Assembly: GCA_949372635.1 (NCBI GenBank)
Contig: CASIAB010000001.1
Location: 124,001-188,000, forward strand
Length of the DNA: 64,000 nt
From: an uncultured Pseudomonadales bacterium
GTDB taxonomy: Bacteria; Pseudomonadota; Gammaproteobacteria; Pseudomonadales; Pseudohongiellaceae
Reading direction: 5' to 3'
The notes below the pieces were generated by a model, which made no database searches, had not been told where the DNA came from, and saw only the letters and a program-made list of their open reading frames with translations. Positions 55,802-64,000 of this stretch are shown piece by piece; position 1 is the stretch's first letter; every line of letters starts with the position of its first letter. Both the position numbers and the translations under genes were made by a program.

Positions 55802-57874
55802 ATGATTCGTAAGTTATTAGTTACCAGCATAGCCGCTGCGACTGCCCTAGCAGCAGTGCCTACGCTTGCTCAAAATGGCCAACAAGCCATAGAAGAAATT
55901 CAGGTTACTTCCACCCTCAGAAAATCTGCGGGCCTAGCTGACGTTAATGCAGCGGTTTCTGTGATCGGCGAGCAGGAATTGGATTTAATCAAGCTCACTC
56001 ATTTGCAGGAAGCATTGAACCGGCTTCCTGGCGTGAGTATTCATCGTAATAACGGGCAAGAGAGCCTCCTAGCGATTCGCTCACCTGTGCTTACCGGCGC
56101 AGGCGCCTGCGGTTCCTTTTTAGTCGCGGAAAATGGCATACCTGTTCGCTCTAGCGGATTCTGCAACGTCAACGAGATGTTCGATACGCATTCTGAAAAT
56201 GCATCCAGCGTTGAAGTTGTGCGCGGGCCGGGCAGTGCATTCTGGGGTTCGAATGCCGTTCACGGTTTGATAAATGTAGTGCTACCAAAAGCAGGCGATG
56301 CCGGCGAAATCAGGCTTGAGCAGGGACCACGCGGTTCGCAGCGACTCAGAGGCTCATTCGGCCATGATTATGGTAATTTCAAGCAGCTATTACTGGTCAA
56401 TGGAACTAGCGAAGAAGGTTACCGCGATGACAGTGGCGTAGACCAGCAGAAGGTCTCCTGGCTTTACAACTACACCATGCAGAATGGCGCCAATCTCGAC
56501 GGCGGGTTTACAATGATAAACCTGAACCAAGAAACTGCAGGATATATAAATGGCACCGACGCATTCGAAGGCAGTGTGCGTGATACTAACCCAAACCCTG
56601 AAGCCTTTCGCGATAGTGTGAATGGCCGCGCCTGGACAACAATCACTCAACAGGTTGCAGATTGGGAAATAGTGATGACTCCTTACCTCCGCGAAGTGAA
56701 TATGACATTCATGCAGCATTTCCTGCCTGGACAGCCTATAGAAGACACCGAGCACCGCAGCATTGGCTTTCAATTTGCTGCGTACAAAGATCTTGATAAC
56801 GGCGCCAATCTTGCGATTGGCTTCGATATCGAAGATACCGACGGCTCGCTAAAGCAGTTTCAGCCAAACCCAACGTCAGGATCATTCTTCCTGCGCAACT
56901 CCATTCCTCAGGGTAAGCACTACGACTTCGATATAGACATTCGCCAATATGCTGGCTTCGTCAACTACGAGCAGGACTTCGGCAACGGCTGGGATATCTC
57001 TTTGGGTCTGCGTCTAGAGAAAATGGAGTATATCTATAACAACAACATGATCGACGGTCGCACCAACGAGTTCGGCGTGGCATGCCGCTTCGGTTGTCGC
57101 TACAACCGCCCTGCTGACAGAGATGACAGTTTTACCAACGTCTCCCCAAAGTTAGGTCTGAGCTATGCGCTTAATGACAACCACGACCTGCAGTTGAGAG
57201 TCCAGCGAGGCTTCCGCGCACCACAGGCTACTGAGCTGTATCGCCTACAGAACTCACAGACGGTCGCAGACTTAGATTCTGTGGAGCTAGACAGCTATGA
57301 AATAGCCTTTAAAGGCGCCGGTGAAAACTGGAACTATTCCGCTTCCTGGTACTTCATGGACAAGGAGAATGAGATCTTCACCAACAGCGCTAGAGAGAAT
57401 CTCAATGACAGTCATACCTCTCATCGAGGTATAGAGTTTGCCATGGGGCTGGATATTACAGACACACTTTCTGTTCAGGGTGTCTTTAACCTAGCCAAGC
57501 ATACCTACGAAAATTCGCAGCTATCCGGAGGAGTTGACATCAATGGGAACGACGTGGATGCCGCGCCGAATACGTTCGGTAATTTACGCCTGCAATGGAG
57601 ACCAATCAGCTCAGTCACGACCGAGCTCGAACTGGTTAACATGGGTGACTACTACACGAATCCCGAGAACACAGCGAGCTACGAAGGGCATGACATATTG
57701 AACTGGCGTACACAGTATGCGTTCAATGATGATCTGACCTTCCATCTGAATGTGCTTAACGCAACCGATGAGGAATACGCTGAGCGTGCAGACTGGACAA
57801 CGTTCAATGGCGATCGCTATTTCCCGGGTGAACCTGTAAGAGCATTTTTTGGAGTTACTTGGAAATATAAATAG
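55802..57874 (+). CDS. TonB-dependent outer-membrane receptor
   Basis: This 690-residue protein has a signal peptide ending PTLAQN (about 24). A TonB-box-like IEEIQVTSTLR is followed by a plug domain with LQEALNRLPGVSIHRNNGQ and VVRGPGSAFWGSNAVHGLINVV. The barrel ends FFGVTWKYK with a terminal aromatic region. Two Cys pairs (GACG/FCNVN and ACRFGCR) are in extracellular-type loops. The ligand is unknown. The ATG at 55802 is chosen for its signal peptide and GGAG; the frame is open upstream. A terminator follows. Confidence 0.9.
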   Translation: MIRKLLVTSIAAATALAAVPTLAQNGQQAIEEIQVTSTLRKSAGLADVNAAVSVIGEQELDLIKLTHLQEALNRLPGVSIHRNNGQESLLAIRSPVLTGAGACGSFLVAENGIPVRSSGFCNVNEMFDTHSENASSVEVVRGPGSAFWGSNAVHGLINVVLPKAGDAGEIRLEQGPRGSQRLRGSFGHDYGNFKQLLLVNGTSEEGYRDDSGVDQQKVSWLYNYTMQNGANLDGGFTMINLNQETAGYINGTDAFEGSVRDTNPNPEAFRDSVNGRAWTTITQQVADWEIVMTPYLREVNMTFMQHFLPGQPIEDTEHRSIGFQFAAYKDLDNGANLAIGFDIEDTDGSLKQFQPNPTSGSFFLRNSIPQGKHYDFDIDIRQYAGFVNYEQDFGNGWDISLGLRLEKMEYIYNNNMIDGRTNEFGVACRFGCRYNRPADRDDSFTNVSPKLGLSYALNDNHDLQLRVQRGFRAPQATELYRLQNSQTVADLDSVELDSYEIAFKGAGENWNYSASWYFMDKENEIFTNSARENLNDSHTSHRGIEFAMGLDITDTLSVQGVFNLAKHTYENSQLSGGVDINGNDVDAAPNTFGNLRLQWRPISSVTTELELVNMGDYYTNPENTASYEGHDILNWRTQYAFNDDLTFHLNVLNATDEEYAERADWTTFNGDRYFPGEPVRAFFGVTWKYK

Positions 57875-57890
57875 TTTCCAAAACGCTGAT

Positions 57891-57923
57891 AAAAATGCCG
57901 ACGCTATGTCGGCATTTTTATTT
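57891..57923 (+). terminator. Rho-independent terminator
   Basis: AAAAATGCCGAC and GTCGGCATTTTT form a perfect 12-bp stem with a five-base loop and T-rich tail, 16 bases after the TonB receptor stop. Confidence 0.9.
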
Positions 57924-57961
57924 CTGCCAATAGCATCCGAAGAGGCGATGGGGTTACCACA

Positions 57962-58612
57962 ATGAACAACGCAGATGACAGCAATTCAGAGCGAGCATTC
58001 GATGAGCTGCTTGCTTATTTTTCTCAGAACAAGAACGATAATCCAGACCCAATTTTTCATCCTGATAACTCGGTTAATAAGATGATGAGCCTGCGCCCTA
58101 GCCCTCTGCGTAAAGCCTCGGTACTAATTCCTATAACGCGACACAAGCCGGGCAAGAATAGCGAGATAGTGCTCACCGTCCGCTCAGAAAACCTAAATAG
58201 CCACCCGGGCCAGATAAGCCTGCCAGGAGGCTCCGAAGAGGCAATCGATTCGGATGTGGTTGCTACAGCGCTGAGAGAGAGCGAGGAAGAGATTGGTCTC
58301 GCCCAGGACGATGTTGAGGTCATAGGCCGCTTGGGTGACATGGCACTTCCCTCAGGCTTTCAAATCACACCCATCGTTGGGCTCATAGAGCCGGATTTAG
58401 AATATGTACCTTGTCCTATCGAGGTCGCAGAGATTTTTCATGCACCTCTCTCCTTACTGATAAATCCAGACTCCTACAAGTCCACATTCATGACCTATGA
58501 CAATCAGTCAAGAAAAGTTCTCGAGCTGCAGTTTGAACGGTTTAGGATTTGGGGTGCCACTGCAGCAATCCTCTACCATCTTGCGCAGATGGTTCAAAAT
58601 TCAAAAAAATAA
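57962..58612 (+). CDS. nudL: NUDIX CoA pyrophosphatase NudL
   Basis: This 216-residue cytosolic hydrolase cleaves CoA or related nucleoside pyrophosphates. The NudL signature is VRSENLNSHPGQISLPGG at 73-90, directly followed by the Nudix-box core ALRESEEEIGL with its metal-binding Glu at 106-110. A long N-terminal helix precedes it, as in the family. It begins after the TonB receptor terminator, so it has its own promoter. Confidence 0.92.
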   Translation: MNNADDSNSERAFDELLAYFSQNKNDNPDPIFHPDNSVNKMMSLRPSPLRKASVLIPITRHKPGKNSEIVLTVRSENLNSHPGQISLPGGSEEAIDSDVVATALRESEEEIGLAQDDVEVIGRLGDMALPSGFQITPIVGLIEPDLEYVPCPIEVAEIFHAPLSLLINPDSYKSTFMTYDNQSRKVLELQFERFRIWGATAAILYHLAQMVQNSKK

Positions 58613-58643
58613 AAAAGATTGGATGTAAGACTAAGAACTTGGC

Positions 58644-59100
58644 TTACGCTGGGGCTAGTGCTTTCTGCATGAAGCTTCTTCGTAACTGAACCGTCTTTAT
58701 CCTCAGCTTCAAAGGTAGAGTGACAGGCTTTATTGCGACCTTCTCTACGTATTCTTTTTCTATTAACTCATCGCCCTTCACGTAGACTTCAACTCCAAGG
58801 CTAGCCTCAATCCCTAACAACGCATCACTGGTCCTGGCCAATGGGTTCTCGATATAAGCGAGCGATTTGCAAGCGAATTCCCTGCCTCAGAGTCGTATTG
58901 GGAAGAATAATAGTAAATTCCTCGCCCTCATAGCGACCAGGAATATCCAGTCTCCGAACAGACTTCTTAATTAGACTGGATATGTGGCCAAGTACAAAGT
59001 TGTCAGCTTCATGGCCATAGGCGTCATTGACGGCTTTAAAATGATCTAGGTCTAACATTATGAGACAGGTGAGCTGACCAGAACGATAGCCAATATCACT
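58644..59100 (-). pseudogene. GGDEF (diguanylate cyclase) domain remnant
   Basis: The frame begins in mid-domain after a stop: SDIGYRSGQLTCLIMLDLDHFKAVNDAYGH, then DIPGRYEGEEFTIILPNTT. The signature reads EGEEF instead of GGEEF. After TTLRQGI a one-base shift moves the rest to another phase: LARTSDALLG, then ASLGVEVYVKGDELIE, ending at 58644. No N-terminal sensor, no proper start and a mutated signature mean it should not make c-di-GMP. This is a decayed gene. Confidence 0.65.
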
Positions 59101-59151
59101 TCCAGCTTATTTTTAAGACTTTAAAGCTATTAATGATCAATAATTAGTAAC

Positions 59152-60837
59152 TTATGGGATAGCCCAGTCAGGAAAAGCGCCTAATACACCGAATGTTAAA
59201 TGGCCCACTGTGTAGACAAAGATGGTAATTAGAAACACTGAAAGAATATCCAGCCAAATGCCGGCCACCACCATCTTCATTATGGGCACCCTGCCAGAAC
59301 CGTAGACGATTGCATTCGGCGGCGTGGATACAGGCAGCATGAAGGCGCAAGAGGCAGCCAAAGTCGTTGGAATCAGCAGTAGTAACGGATGCACTCCGAT
59401 GGCCTGAGACAGACTGGCCATGATCGGCAGAGACAGCGAAATTGTCGCCGTGTTAGAGGTTACTTCCGTGAGTCCAGTGATAAAGCCCACTGTGCTCATT
59501 ACAATAACCAGAGGACTCGCGTCACCAAGAAGCGACTGCAACTGTCCTGCAATATAGACGCCTAGGCCCGATGTTGTGAAGCCTTTCGCAAGCGCTAAAC
59601 CACCACCGAATAGTAACAAAATGCCCCACGGCACTTTTTTAGCATCTTCCCAATCCATGAGACGACCACCCACCTGCTTGCTGGCAGGAATGATGAACAA
59701 CAACAATGCCATTGCGATAGAAACGGTGCCGTCATCGATCATATAGCCAACTGGGTCGGAACCTACAAGTGCAAGGAACGAATCTAAGTAGTGGCTCCAT
59801 CCATAAATATCAACATCGGCCCCGAATAAACGCTCCTTCCTCGTCATCCACAATAAGGCTGCACTGACGAACACGAACGTTACTCGTTTTTCTTCAGGGG
59901 ACATCACTCCGAGTTTTTCAATTTCATTACGGATAAAATCACGCCCGCTAAAGGGCGTCGTAGCCGGCAGAGGGAAGACAAATCGAGTGAGAACAAACCA
60001 GGCTATCAACATATAGGTTGCACTCATCGGCAAGGCAAATATCATCCAGGACGCAAAGGTGATTTCAGGCGCCAAAGGAAACAACTGTGGCAACTGGGTT
60101 ACCAGAACGCCGTTGGGCGGCGTGCCGATCAGTGTCGCGAATCCGCCGATGGAAGCGGAGTAGGCTATACCTAATAGTATTGTGAGTGGAAAATTTTCGG
60201 CTCGCTTATCTATGATGACGCCTTTAGCTGCCGCCTCACAATTTAACTCTTCATACAAAAGAATAAGTGACATTCCCATAGGCATCATCATCAATGCGGT
60301 TGAGGTATTCGACAGCCACATGGAAAGAAAGCCGGTGGCAAGCATGAATCCTAGAACGAGTCGATGAGGCTGACCGCCAATAACGCGCAAGATATTCAAG
60401 GCGATACGTTTGTGCAGGTTCCACTTTTCGACCGCCGTAGCAATGATAAAACCGCCGAGAAACAGCAGGATAATCCAATCCATATACTGGCCGGCCACAT
60501 TCGGAAAAACGATATCCAGATCGGAAGGGCTTAAGCCGTTGCGCATACTAACAGTTTCGAAGTCGATCTGATTCGCTGCAGGCACTAGACGACCGCGCAT
60601 GATGCCAAGGAGTGGGAATAGAACAATGGGAAGTAGTGCCGTAGCGGAGAGTGGTATTGCCTCAGTGATCCACCATATCGCCATTAGCAATATCACCGCG
60701 GCCATACGAGTCACGAGAGGATTGTTGGGATCAAGATCGACGAACAGCAACACCAGAACGAATACCAGCGGCCCTAGCCACAGCCCTATTTTACTTCGAA
60801 TAGGGGTAATTTCGACTTGTTGAATGGCAGTTGTCAT
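59152..60837 (-). CDS. SLC13/DASS family sodium-coupled anion transporter
   Basis: This 561-residue inner-membrane protein has about 12 helices. The two SNT motifs that bind sodium and substrate are both present: LSNTSTALMMMPMG and TSNTATISLSLPI. It probably imports dicarboxylates, sulfate or related anions with sodium. Length fits the family. AAGGA precedes the ATG. Confidence 0.93.
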   Translation of the reverse strand: MTTAIQQVEITPIRSKIGLWLGPLVFVLVLLFVDLDPNNPLVTRMAAVILLMAIWWITEAIPLSATALLPIVLFPLLGIMRGRLVPAANQIDFETVSMRNGLSPSDLDIVFPNVAGQYMDWIILLFLGGFIIATAVEKWNLHKRIALNILRVIGGQPHRLVLGFMLATGFLSMWLSNTSTALMMMPMGMSLILLYEELNCEAAAKGVIIDKRAENFPLTILLGIAYSASIGGFATLIGTPPNGVLVTQLPQLFPLAPEITFASWMIFALPMSATYMLIAWFVLTRFVFPLPATTPFSGRDFIRNEIEKLGVMSPEEKRVTFVFVSAALLWMTRKERLFGADVDIYGWSHYLDSFLALVGSDPVGYMIDDGTVSIAMALLLFIIPASKQVGGRLMDWEDAKKVPWGILLLFGGGLALAKGFTTSGLGVYIAGQLQSLLGDASPLVIVMSTVGFITGLTEVTSNTATISLSLPIMASLSQAIGVHPLLLLIPTTLAASCAFMLPVSTPPNAIVYGSGRVPIMKMVVAGIWLDILSVFLITIFVYTVGHLTFGVLGAFPDWAIP

Positions 60838-61048
60838 GAGGCGTCCTTATTAGATGTTGTTAGTCTACCGTTAATCCTGTCCGTTTTTGATGAAGTATTT
60901 TAGTTGGTCTTGTAGCCTAATTGTGTTCTCGAAAAAATTAGAAAAGCGGATACTGGGACAGAAAACCCAAACAGGTATTTAAGGTTGTCACCGCACGAAT
61001 TAATTGCGAGGCCTCTCTCAAATACCTGCATACAAAATGCCAGTCTTC

Positions 61049-61528
61049 CTAAAGTTGCTCGAGCATTGTTTCGGCCGAGCTCACCTTGATCTCGCCGGGG
61101 GCCTCGACTCCTAGATAAGTGAGGATACCGTCTTCAACGATCATACCGAAGCGCTGAGCGCGCTTACCCATACCAAAACCACTGGCATCGAGCTCAAGAC
61201 CAATAGCGCTGGTAAAGTCGCCATTACCATCCGCCAGCATCAGTATCTCTTCGGCATTTTGATTCTGACCCCAGGCACCCATGACGAAGGCATCGTTCAC
61301 TGACATACAGGCGATGGTATCCGCGCCTTTAGCCTTGAGAGCGTCGGCACTCACTACAAAACCGGGTAGGTGAGTTAGAGAACAACCCGGCGTGAATGCA
61401 CCAGGTACGGCAAAGAACACAACCTTCTTGCCCGAGAATACTTCGTCACTGCTTATATCTGCTGGTCCATCTGCAGTCATATGCTTGAAATTTACTGATG
61501 GAACCTTGTCTCCGACTTGGATCGTCAT
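61049..61528 (-). CDS. Prx5-type peroxiredoxin
   Basis: This 159-residue cytosolic peroxidase has peroxidatic C49 in VPGAFTPGCSLTHLPGF. VNDAFVMGAWGQ and ELDASGFGMGKRAQRF follow, as in the Prx5/glutathione-dependent branch. It reduces H2O2 and organic peroxides. It is unrelated in subfamily to the exported selenoperoxiredoxin at 38946. AGGAG precedes the ATG. Divergent from the YdcF gene. Confidence 0.94.
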   Translation of the reverse strand: MTIQVGDKVPSVNFKHMTADGPADISSDEVFSGKKVVFFAVPGAFTPGCSLTHLPGFVVSADALKAKGADTIACMSVNDAFVMGAWGQNQNAEEILMLADGNGDFTSAIGLELDASGFGMGKRAQRFGMIVEDGILTYLGVEAPGEIKVSSAETMLEQL

Positions 61529-61675
61529 TGCGAACTCCTAATAGTTAGTTTTAATTCAGTTAGCGGATAGTAGCAAATTCGCTGCTATAAGCCTTAAAAA
61601 TAGCGATGTGCTTCCCTCTTTTTTGAGTTAGCATTCAATGCTTCTCACACCCTTGAGCGATTGGCTAAAGCCTCT

Positions 61676-62506
61676 ATGGACACATTATTCTTTCTGGCCT
61701 CGAAGGTTATTTGGGCGCTGATTTCGCCCGACAGCCTGATCGTCATTCTCGGCGTGTCCGCCTGGATCGCCGCCACCCTGAAATGGCAGAGAGTTTCGAG
61801 ATCCTTACTCGCAAGTTGTGCTCTGCTGCTGGCGCTAATTGGCTTCTTTCCGGTTGGAGAATGGCTGATTGCGCCGCTAGAAAATCGCTTCGCGACGAAT
61901 GCAGCGCTGCCAAGTGAGGTGGATGGCATAATCGTTCTCGGAGGCGCTATCTCACCACTAATGTCTAACATCTGGCAACAGCCTGAGCTTGGCGGTGGAG
62001 CAGACCGAATAACCAATTTTCTCTATCTTGCTCGGATTTATCCTAATGCCCAACTGGTTTTCACTGGCGGCAGTGGTGCCGTCACCGAGCAGGAATTCAA
62101 GGAGGCTGAGATGGCGCAAATCTTACTCGATCAGGTGGGCCTTGCCGAACGAGCAATCATCTTTGAGAGCGAGTCTCGTAACACCTCTGAGAATGCGAGA
62201 AACAGCAAAGAACTGATCACGCCGGGAAACAACGAAAATTGGCTATTGATCACATCAGCATTTCATATGCCGCGATCGATCGGTGTGTTTTGTCAAGAGC
62301 AGTGGATAGTGCAGCCCTACCCTGTAGATCACTATTCACAGAAGGGAAACTTGTTCCGGGTAAATTTCTCTTTCAGCGCCAATTTATCGGTGCTAAAAAT
62401 CGCAGTCAGAGAATGGGTCGGGCTGATAGCTTATAGAGTTAGTGGCAGAAGCGATCGACTATTACCGGGTAGAAAAAATAATTGTTCAGCTACGGATGTC
62501 GATTAG
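61676..62506 (+). CDS. YdcF/DUF218 family membrane protein
   Basis: This protein of about 276 residues has two N-terminal membrane helices and a Rossmann-like DUF218 domain: DGIIVLGGAISP, RIYPNAQLVFTGGSG, ESESRNTSENARNS and LLITSAFHMPRS. The ElyC/SanA relatives affect envelope integrity; a lipid-carrier or cell-wall role is possible. The ATG at 61676 is preferred; a TTG at 61661 is alternative. Neither has a strong ribosome-binding site. Confidence 0.88.
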   Translation: MDTLFFLASKVIWALISPDSLIVILGVSAWIAATLKWQRVSRSLLASCALLLALIGFFPVGEWLIAPLENRFATNAALPSEVDGIIVLGGAISPLMSNIWQQPELGGGADRITNFLYLARIYPNAQLVFTGGSGAVTEQEFKEAEMAQILLDQVGLAERAIIFESESRNTSENARNSKELITPGNNENWLLITSAFHMPRSIGVFCQEQWIVQPYPVDHYSQKGNLFRVNFSFSANLSVLKIAVREWVGLIAYRVSGRSDRLLPGRKNNCSATDVD

Positions 62507-62684
62507 TATCTCTTCGACGCCGTAACTGGCTTGATGATTGGTTTAGAATATTACGGAGTCTGCCCCCCTAAATCCTCAACCGCCTCTTCGACCTTTGTAC
62601 GCCATTCTATATTTGAGCCTCTAAAGGCTCTCTTAATCCGTCGAGACCGGGAAGGTCGGCACTTAAGATAGAAGAAACCCATTC

Positions 62685-63274
62685 CTACAAGACAACGCGA
62701 ACGGCATTCGCCGCACTGGCGGTAGCGCTTTCGGCTCCAATATCTCGAATCTCGATGTCGGCAAGCGTTATCGGTGCGCTTACTAGAACGGACACGAAGT
62801 TCAGCTGCGAATCTACCACTCGAAACTCGCGAATGATAATCTGTTGCCCGTAACCTTCTGCCGATTCAGGGTCGCTTGATGCAGCATCTCCTTCGTCAAG
62901 GTTATTAAGAAGAAGCAGATATTGTCGCTAGTTATCTTTGTCTCATAGGTGATTATAGGCTGCATGATGACGATCGATTCGATCTCCGCCGCATCCGTGA
63001 ATACTGAATTCATATCGATGCTTACCAAAACCGAATCCTATTCAAAAGCATATTGCGATTCGAAGCCCTCGGGATTCTCAACGCGCGGGCAAGAGATGCT
63101 GCCCTACCCGCTTAGTGGTGATAGTGAAACGTTGTTCACTGTTACCGCCGTTCCCAACACGCTTGAGCCTACTACTTCTATCCCACTATTCGCGATGGAA
63201 TCAAGATAGAAGAACAGTCAGCTGCCTGCCAGCAGCAGAAGGGAAACAATGGAGATTAGAATTTTCTTGACCAT
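62685..63274 (-). pseudogene. AsmA-like exported protein gene with three stops and a frameshift
   Basis: From the ATG at 63274 the frame reads MVKKILISIVSLLLLAGS, TGA, LFFYLDSIANSGIEVVGSS, LGTAVTVNNVSLSPLSG, TAG, GSISC, VENPEGFESQYAFE, TAG, then SVLVSIDMNSVFTDAAEIES and PIITYE. After TSDN the phase changes by one missing base and continues LLLLNNLDEGD, QQIIIREFRVV and LADIEIRDIG to a TAG at 62685. The outline is that of a small, well-conserved AsmA-like family I recognise only by pattern. Three stops (two amber, one opal) and a frameshift make it a true pseudogene; the rest is still readable, so loss is recent. Confidence 0.7.
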
Positions 63275-63348
63275 TACTGCCTCTGTTTTTTAGTGACTAA
63301 TTGGTATCGGTCTTCTTTTGATATGGTCTTTGCACAGAAAATGGCCAG

Positions 63349-64000
63349 CTAACTATCGAAGGGCGCCGAGCTACCGATGACAGTTTCGATCCAGTCTAAC
63401 TGTAGAGCTACGATTTCGTATATTGCAATAGCTCCGTATTCTCCCTGCGTTTCCTCCGAAAACCCATTTACGGTGACCTCGCCAACTGTTATGCCAATTA
63501 GAAATAAGCCGTCCTCGTTCTCGAGTAACGCAGGGCCACCGCTATCACCCAAGCTAGGCACCCCCTCTAGAGGCAACGCTTGGCTCGCACGATCCCGTGG
63601 ATCATCGAATCGTATCTTGAATCGACGATCAACATCTGTGATCCGATTCCTAGCAAGACGAAGACTGCCATCATTGTATTGCCTGCCAGTTGTTCCCAAG
63701 CCGAAGTAGCCCCACCCGAGCAGAGTTACGATCGAGTCAGGGGCCAATTCCTGCAAATGCAGTGGCATTGCCCGCGGCGTTGTCGAAGCCTGCTTGAATC
63801 GCAGTAGAGCAAGATCTACATCAGCAGCATTTTCTAAATCAAATTCGGGATGAATAATGACAGCATCTATCTCCCGATCCTGGCCGCCAACTAAGACAGC
63901 GAAGTCGCGACCATTGGCTAGCGTATTACCAAGCAGTGTTTGCTCCACACAATGCGCTGCGGTTAATGCCCATTGCTGGTGAATTACTGTAGCAGCGCAG
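63349..64000 (-). CDS. Trypsin-like serine protease (S1), 5' end cut by window
   Basis: The frame is open to the window edge, so the N-terminus is missing; at least 216 residues are seen. The S1 triad is complete: His in LTAAHC close to the edge, Asp in DVDLALLRF and Ser in SLGDSGGPAL. LLGWGYFG and a late GITVG-like strand fit the fold. It is probably exported; a signal peptide would lie beyond the edge. It lies about 75 bases from the AsmA-like pseudogene on the same strand. Confidence 0.9.
   Translation of the reverse strand, partial: CAATVIHQQWALTAAHCVEQTLLGNTLANGRDFAVLVGGQDREIDAVIIHPEFDLENAADVDLALLRFKQASTTPRAMPLHLQELAPDSIVTLLGWGYFGLGTTGRQYNDGSLRLARNRITDVDRRFKIRFDDPRDRASQALPLEGVPSLGDSGGPALLENEDGLFLIGITVGEVTVNGFSEETQGEYGAIAIYEIVALQLDWIETVIGSSAPFDS

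Noticed and set aside
62551..62682. 43-codon minus-strand frame after the AsmA-like pseudogene, with WRTKVEEAVEDLGGQTP
   Set aside because: It has a winged-helix-like look and TAGGA upstream, but it is too short and too isolated to support as a gene.
63220..63222. In-frame TGA of the AsmA-like gene as a second selenocysteine codon
   Set aside because: The gene also has two TAG codons and a frameshift, the TGA lies in the signal/anchor segment, and no SECIS-like stem follows.
1..64000. CRISPR arrays, tRNA/rRNA genes, insertion sequences, prophage
   Set aside because: I looked for regular repeats, cloverleaf-type arms, transposase motifs and phage genes and found none.

Overview
The window looks like chromosome from a free-living Gammaproteobacterium, probably a marine or oligotrophic lineage. 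This rests on gene content only: two TonB-dependent receptors, four PQQ-type quinoproteins, TrhO, NudL, a DUF3014 protein, SLC13 transport, and many exported hydrolases and oxidoreductases. I saw no rRNA, tRNA, CRISPR array, insertion sequence, prophage or plasmid gene. Coding density is high, base composition is mid-range, and long same-strand runs suggest operons.

Layout. 1-6.2 kb (minus): 3'-truncated cytochrome c/quinoprotein, TPR-2OG oxygenase, glyoxalase II, MAPEG protein and a coupled hydrolase/orphan pair, with a divergent TetR regulator and a GST after it. 7.8-14.1 kb (minus): a run of MBL hydrolase, orphan secreted protein, lipoprotein amidohydrolase, class III aminotransferase and OYE-like oxidoreductase, divergent from a periplasmic quinoprotein. 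16.2-24.5 kb (minus): amidase, lipoprotein, gamma-glutamyltransferase-like enzyme, frameshifted DUF3500 protein, MATE exporter and DUF418 protein. Together these read as a scavenging and detoxification region for N-acyl, amide and peptide compounds. 24.6-31.2 kb: DUF411, DoxX, frameshifted PhoD, a gluconate-2-dehydrogenase-like GMC pair, a monoheme protein and a thioesterase. 31.2-40.8 kb (minus): a two-domain M42 peptidase overlapping a membrane glucose-dehydrogenase-type quinoprotein, then TrhO, SseA, a DUF3014 protein, a periplasmic selenocysteine peroxiredoxin and a TPR-like protein. 41.1-52.2 kb (plus, with one minus gene): TonB receptor, quinoprotein, lectin-like protein, GST, disrupted S41 protease, ALDH, VOC and HIT genes. 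52.3-64 kb: hydrolase, SDR, nitronate monooxygenase, second TonB receptor, NudL, SLC13 transporter, Prx5-type peroxiredoxin, YdcF protein and a 5'-truncated trypsin-like protease.

The most notable item is at 38946-39488. A UGA codon sits at the peroxidatic position of an exported peroxiredoxin and is followed at the right distance by a 7-bp hairpin with a CGUGA loop. This fits a bacterial SECIS element, so the two apparent half-genes are one selenoprotein.

The second theme is gene damage. Eight loci are broken. Four conserved genes (DUF3500, PhoD, S41, YiiX/YebB-like) each carry one apparent extra base and may be sequencing errors. Four others are convincing decay: a LemA/DUF2207 deletion scar, a DUF1330 remnant, a headless GGDEF domain, and an AsmA-like gene with three in-frame stops plus a frameshift.
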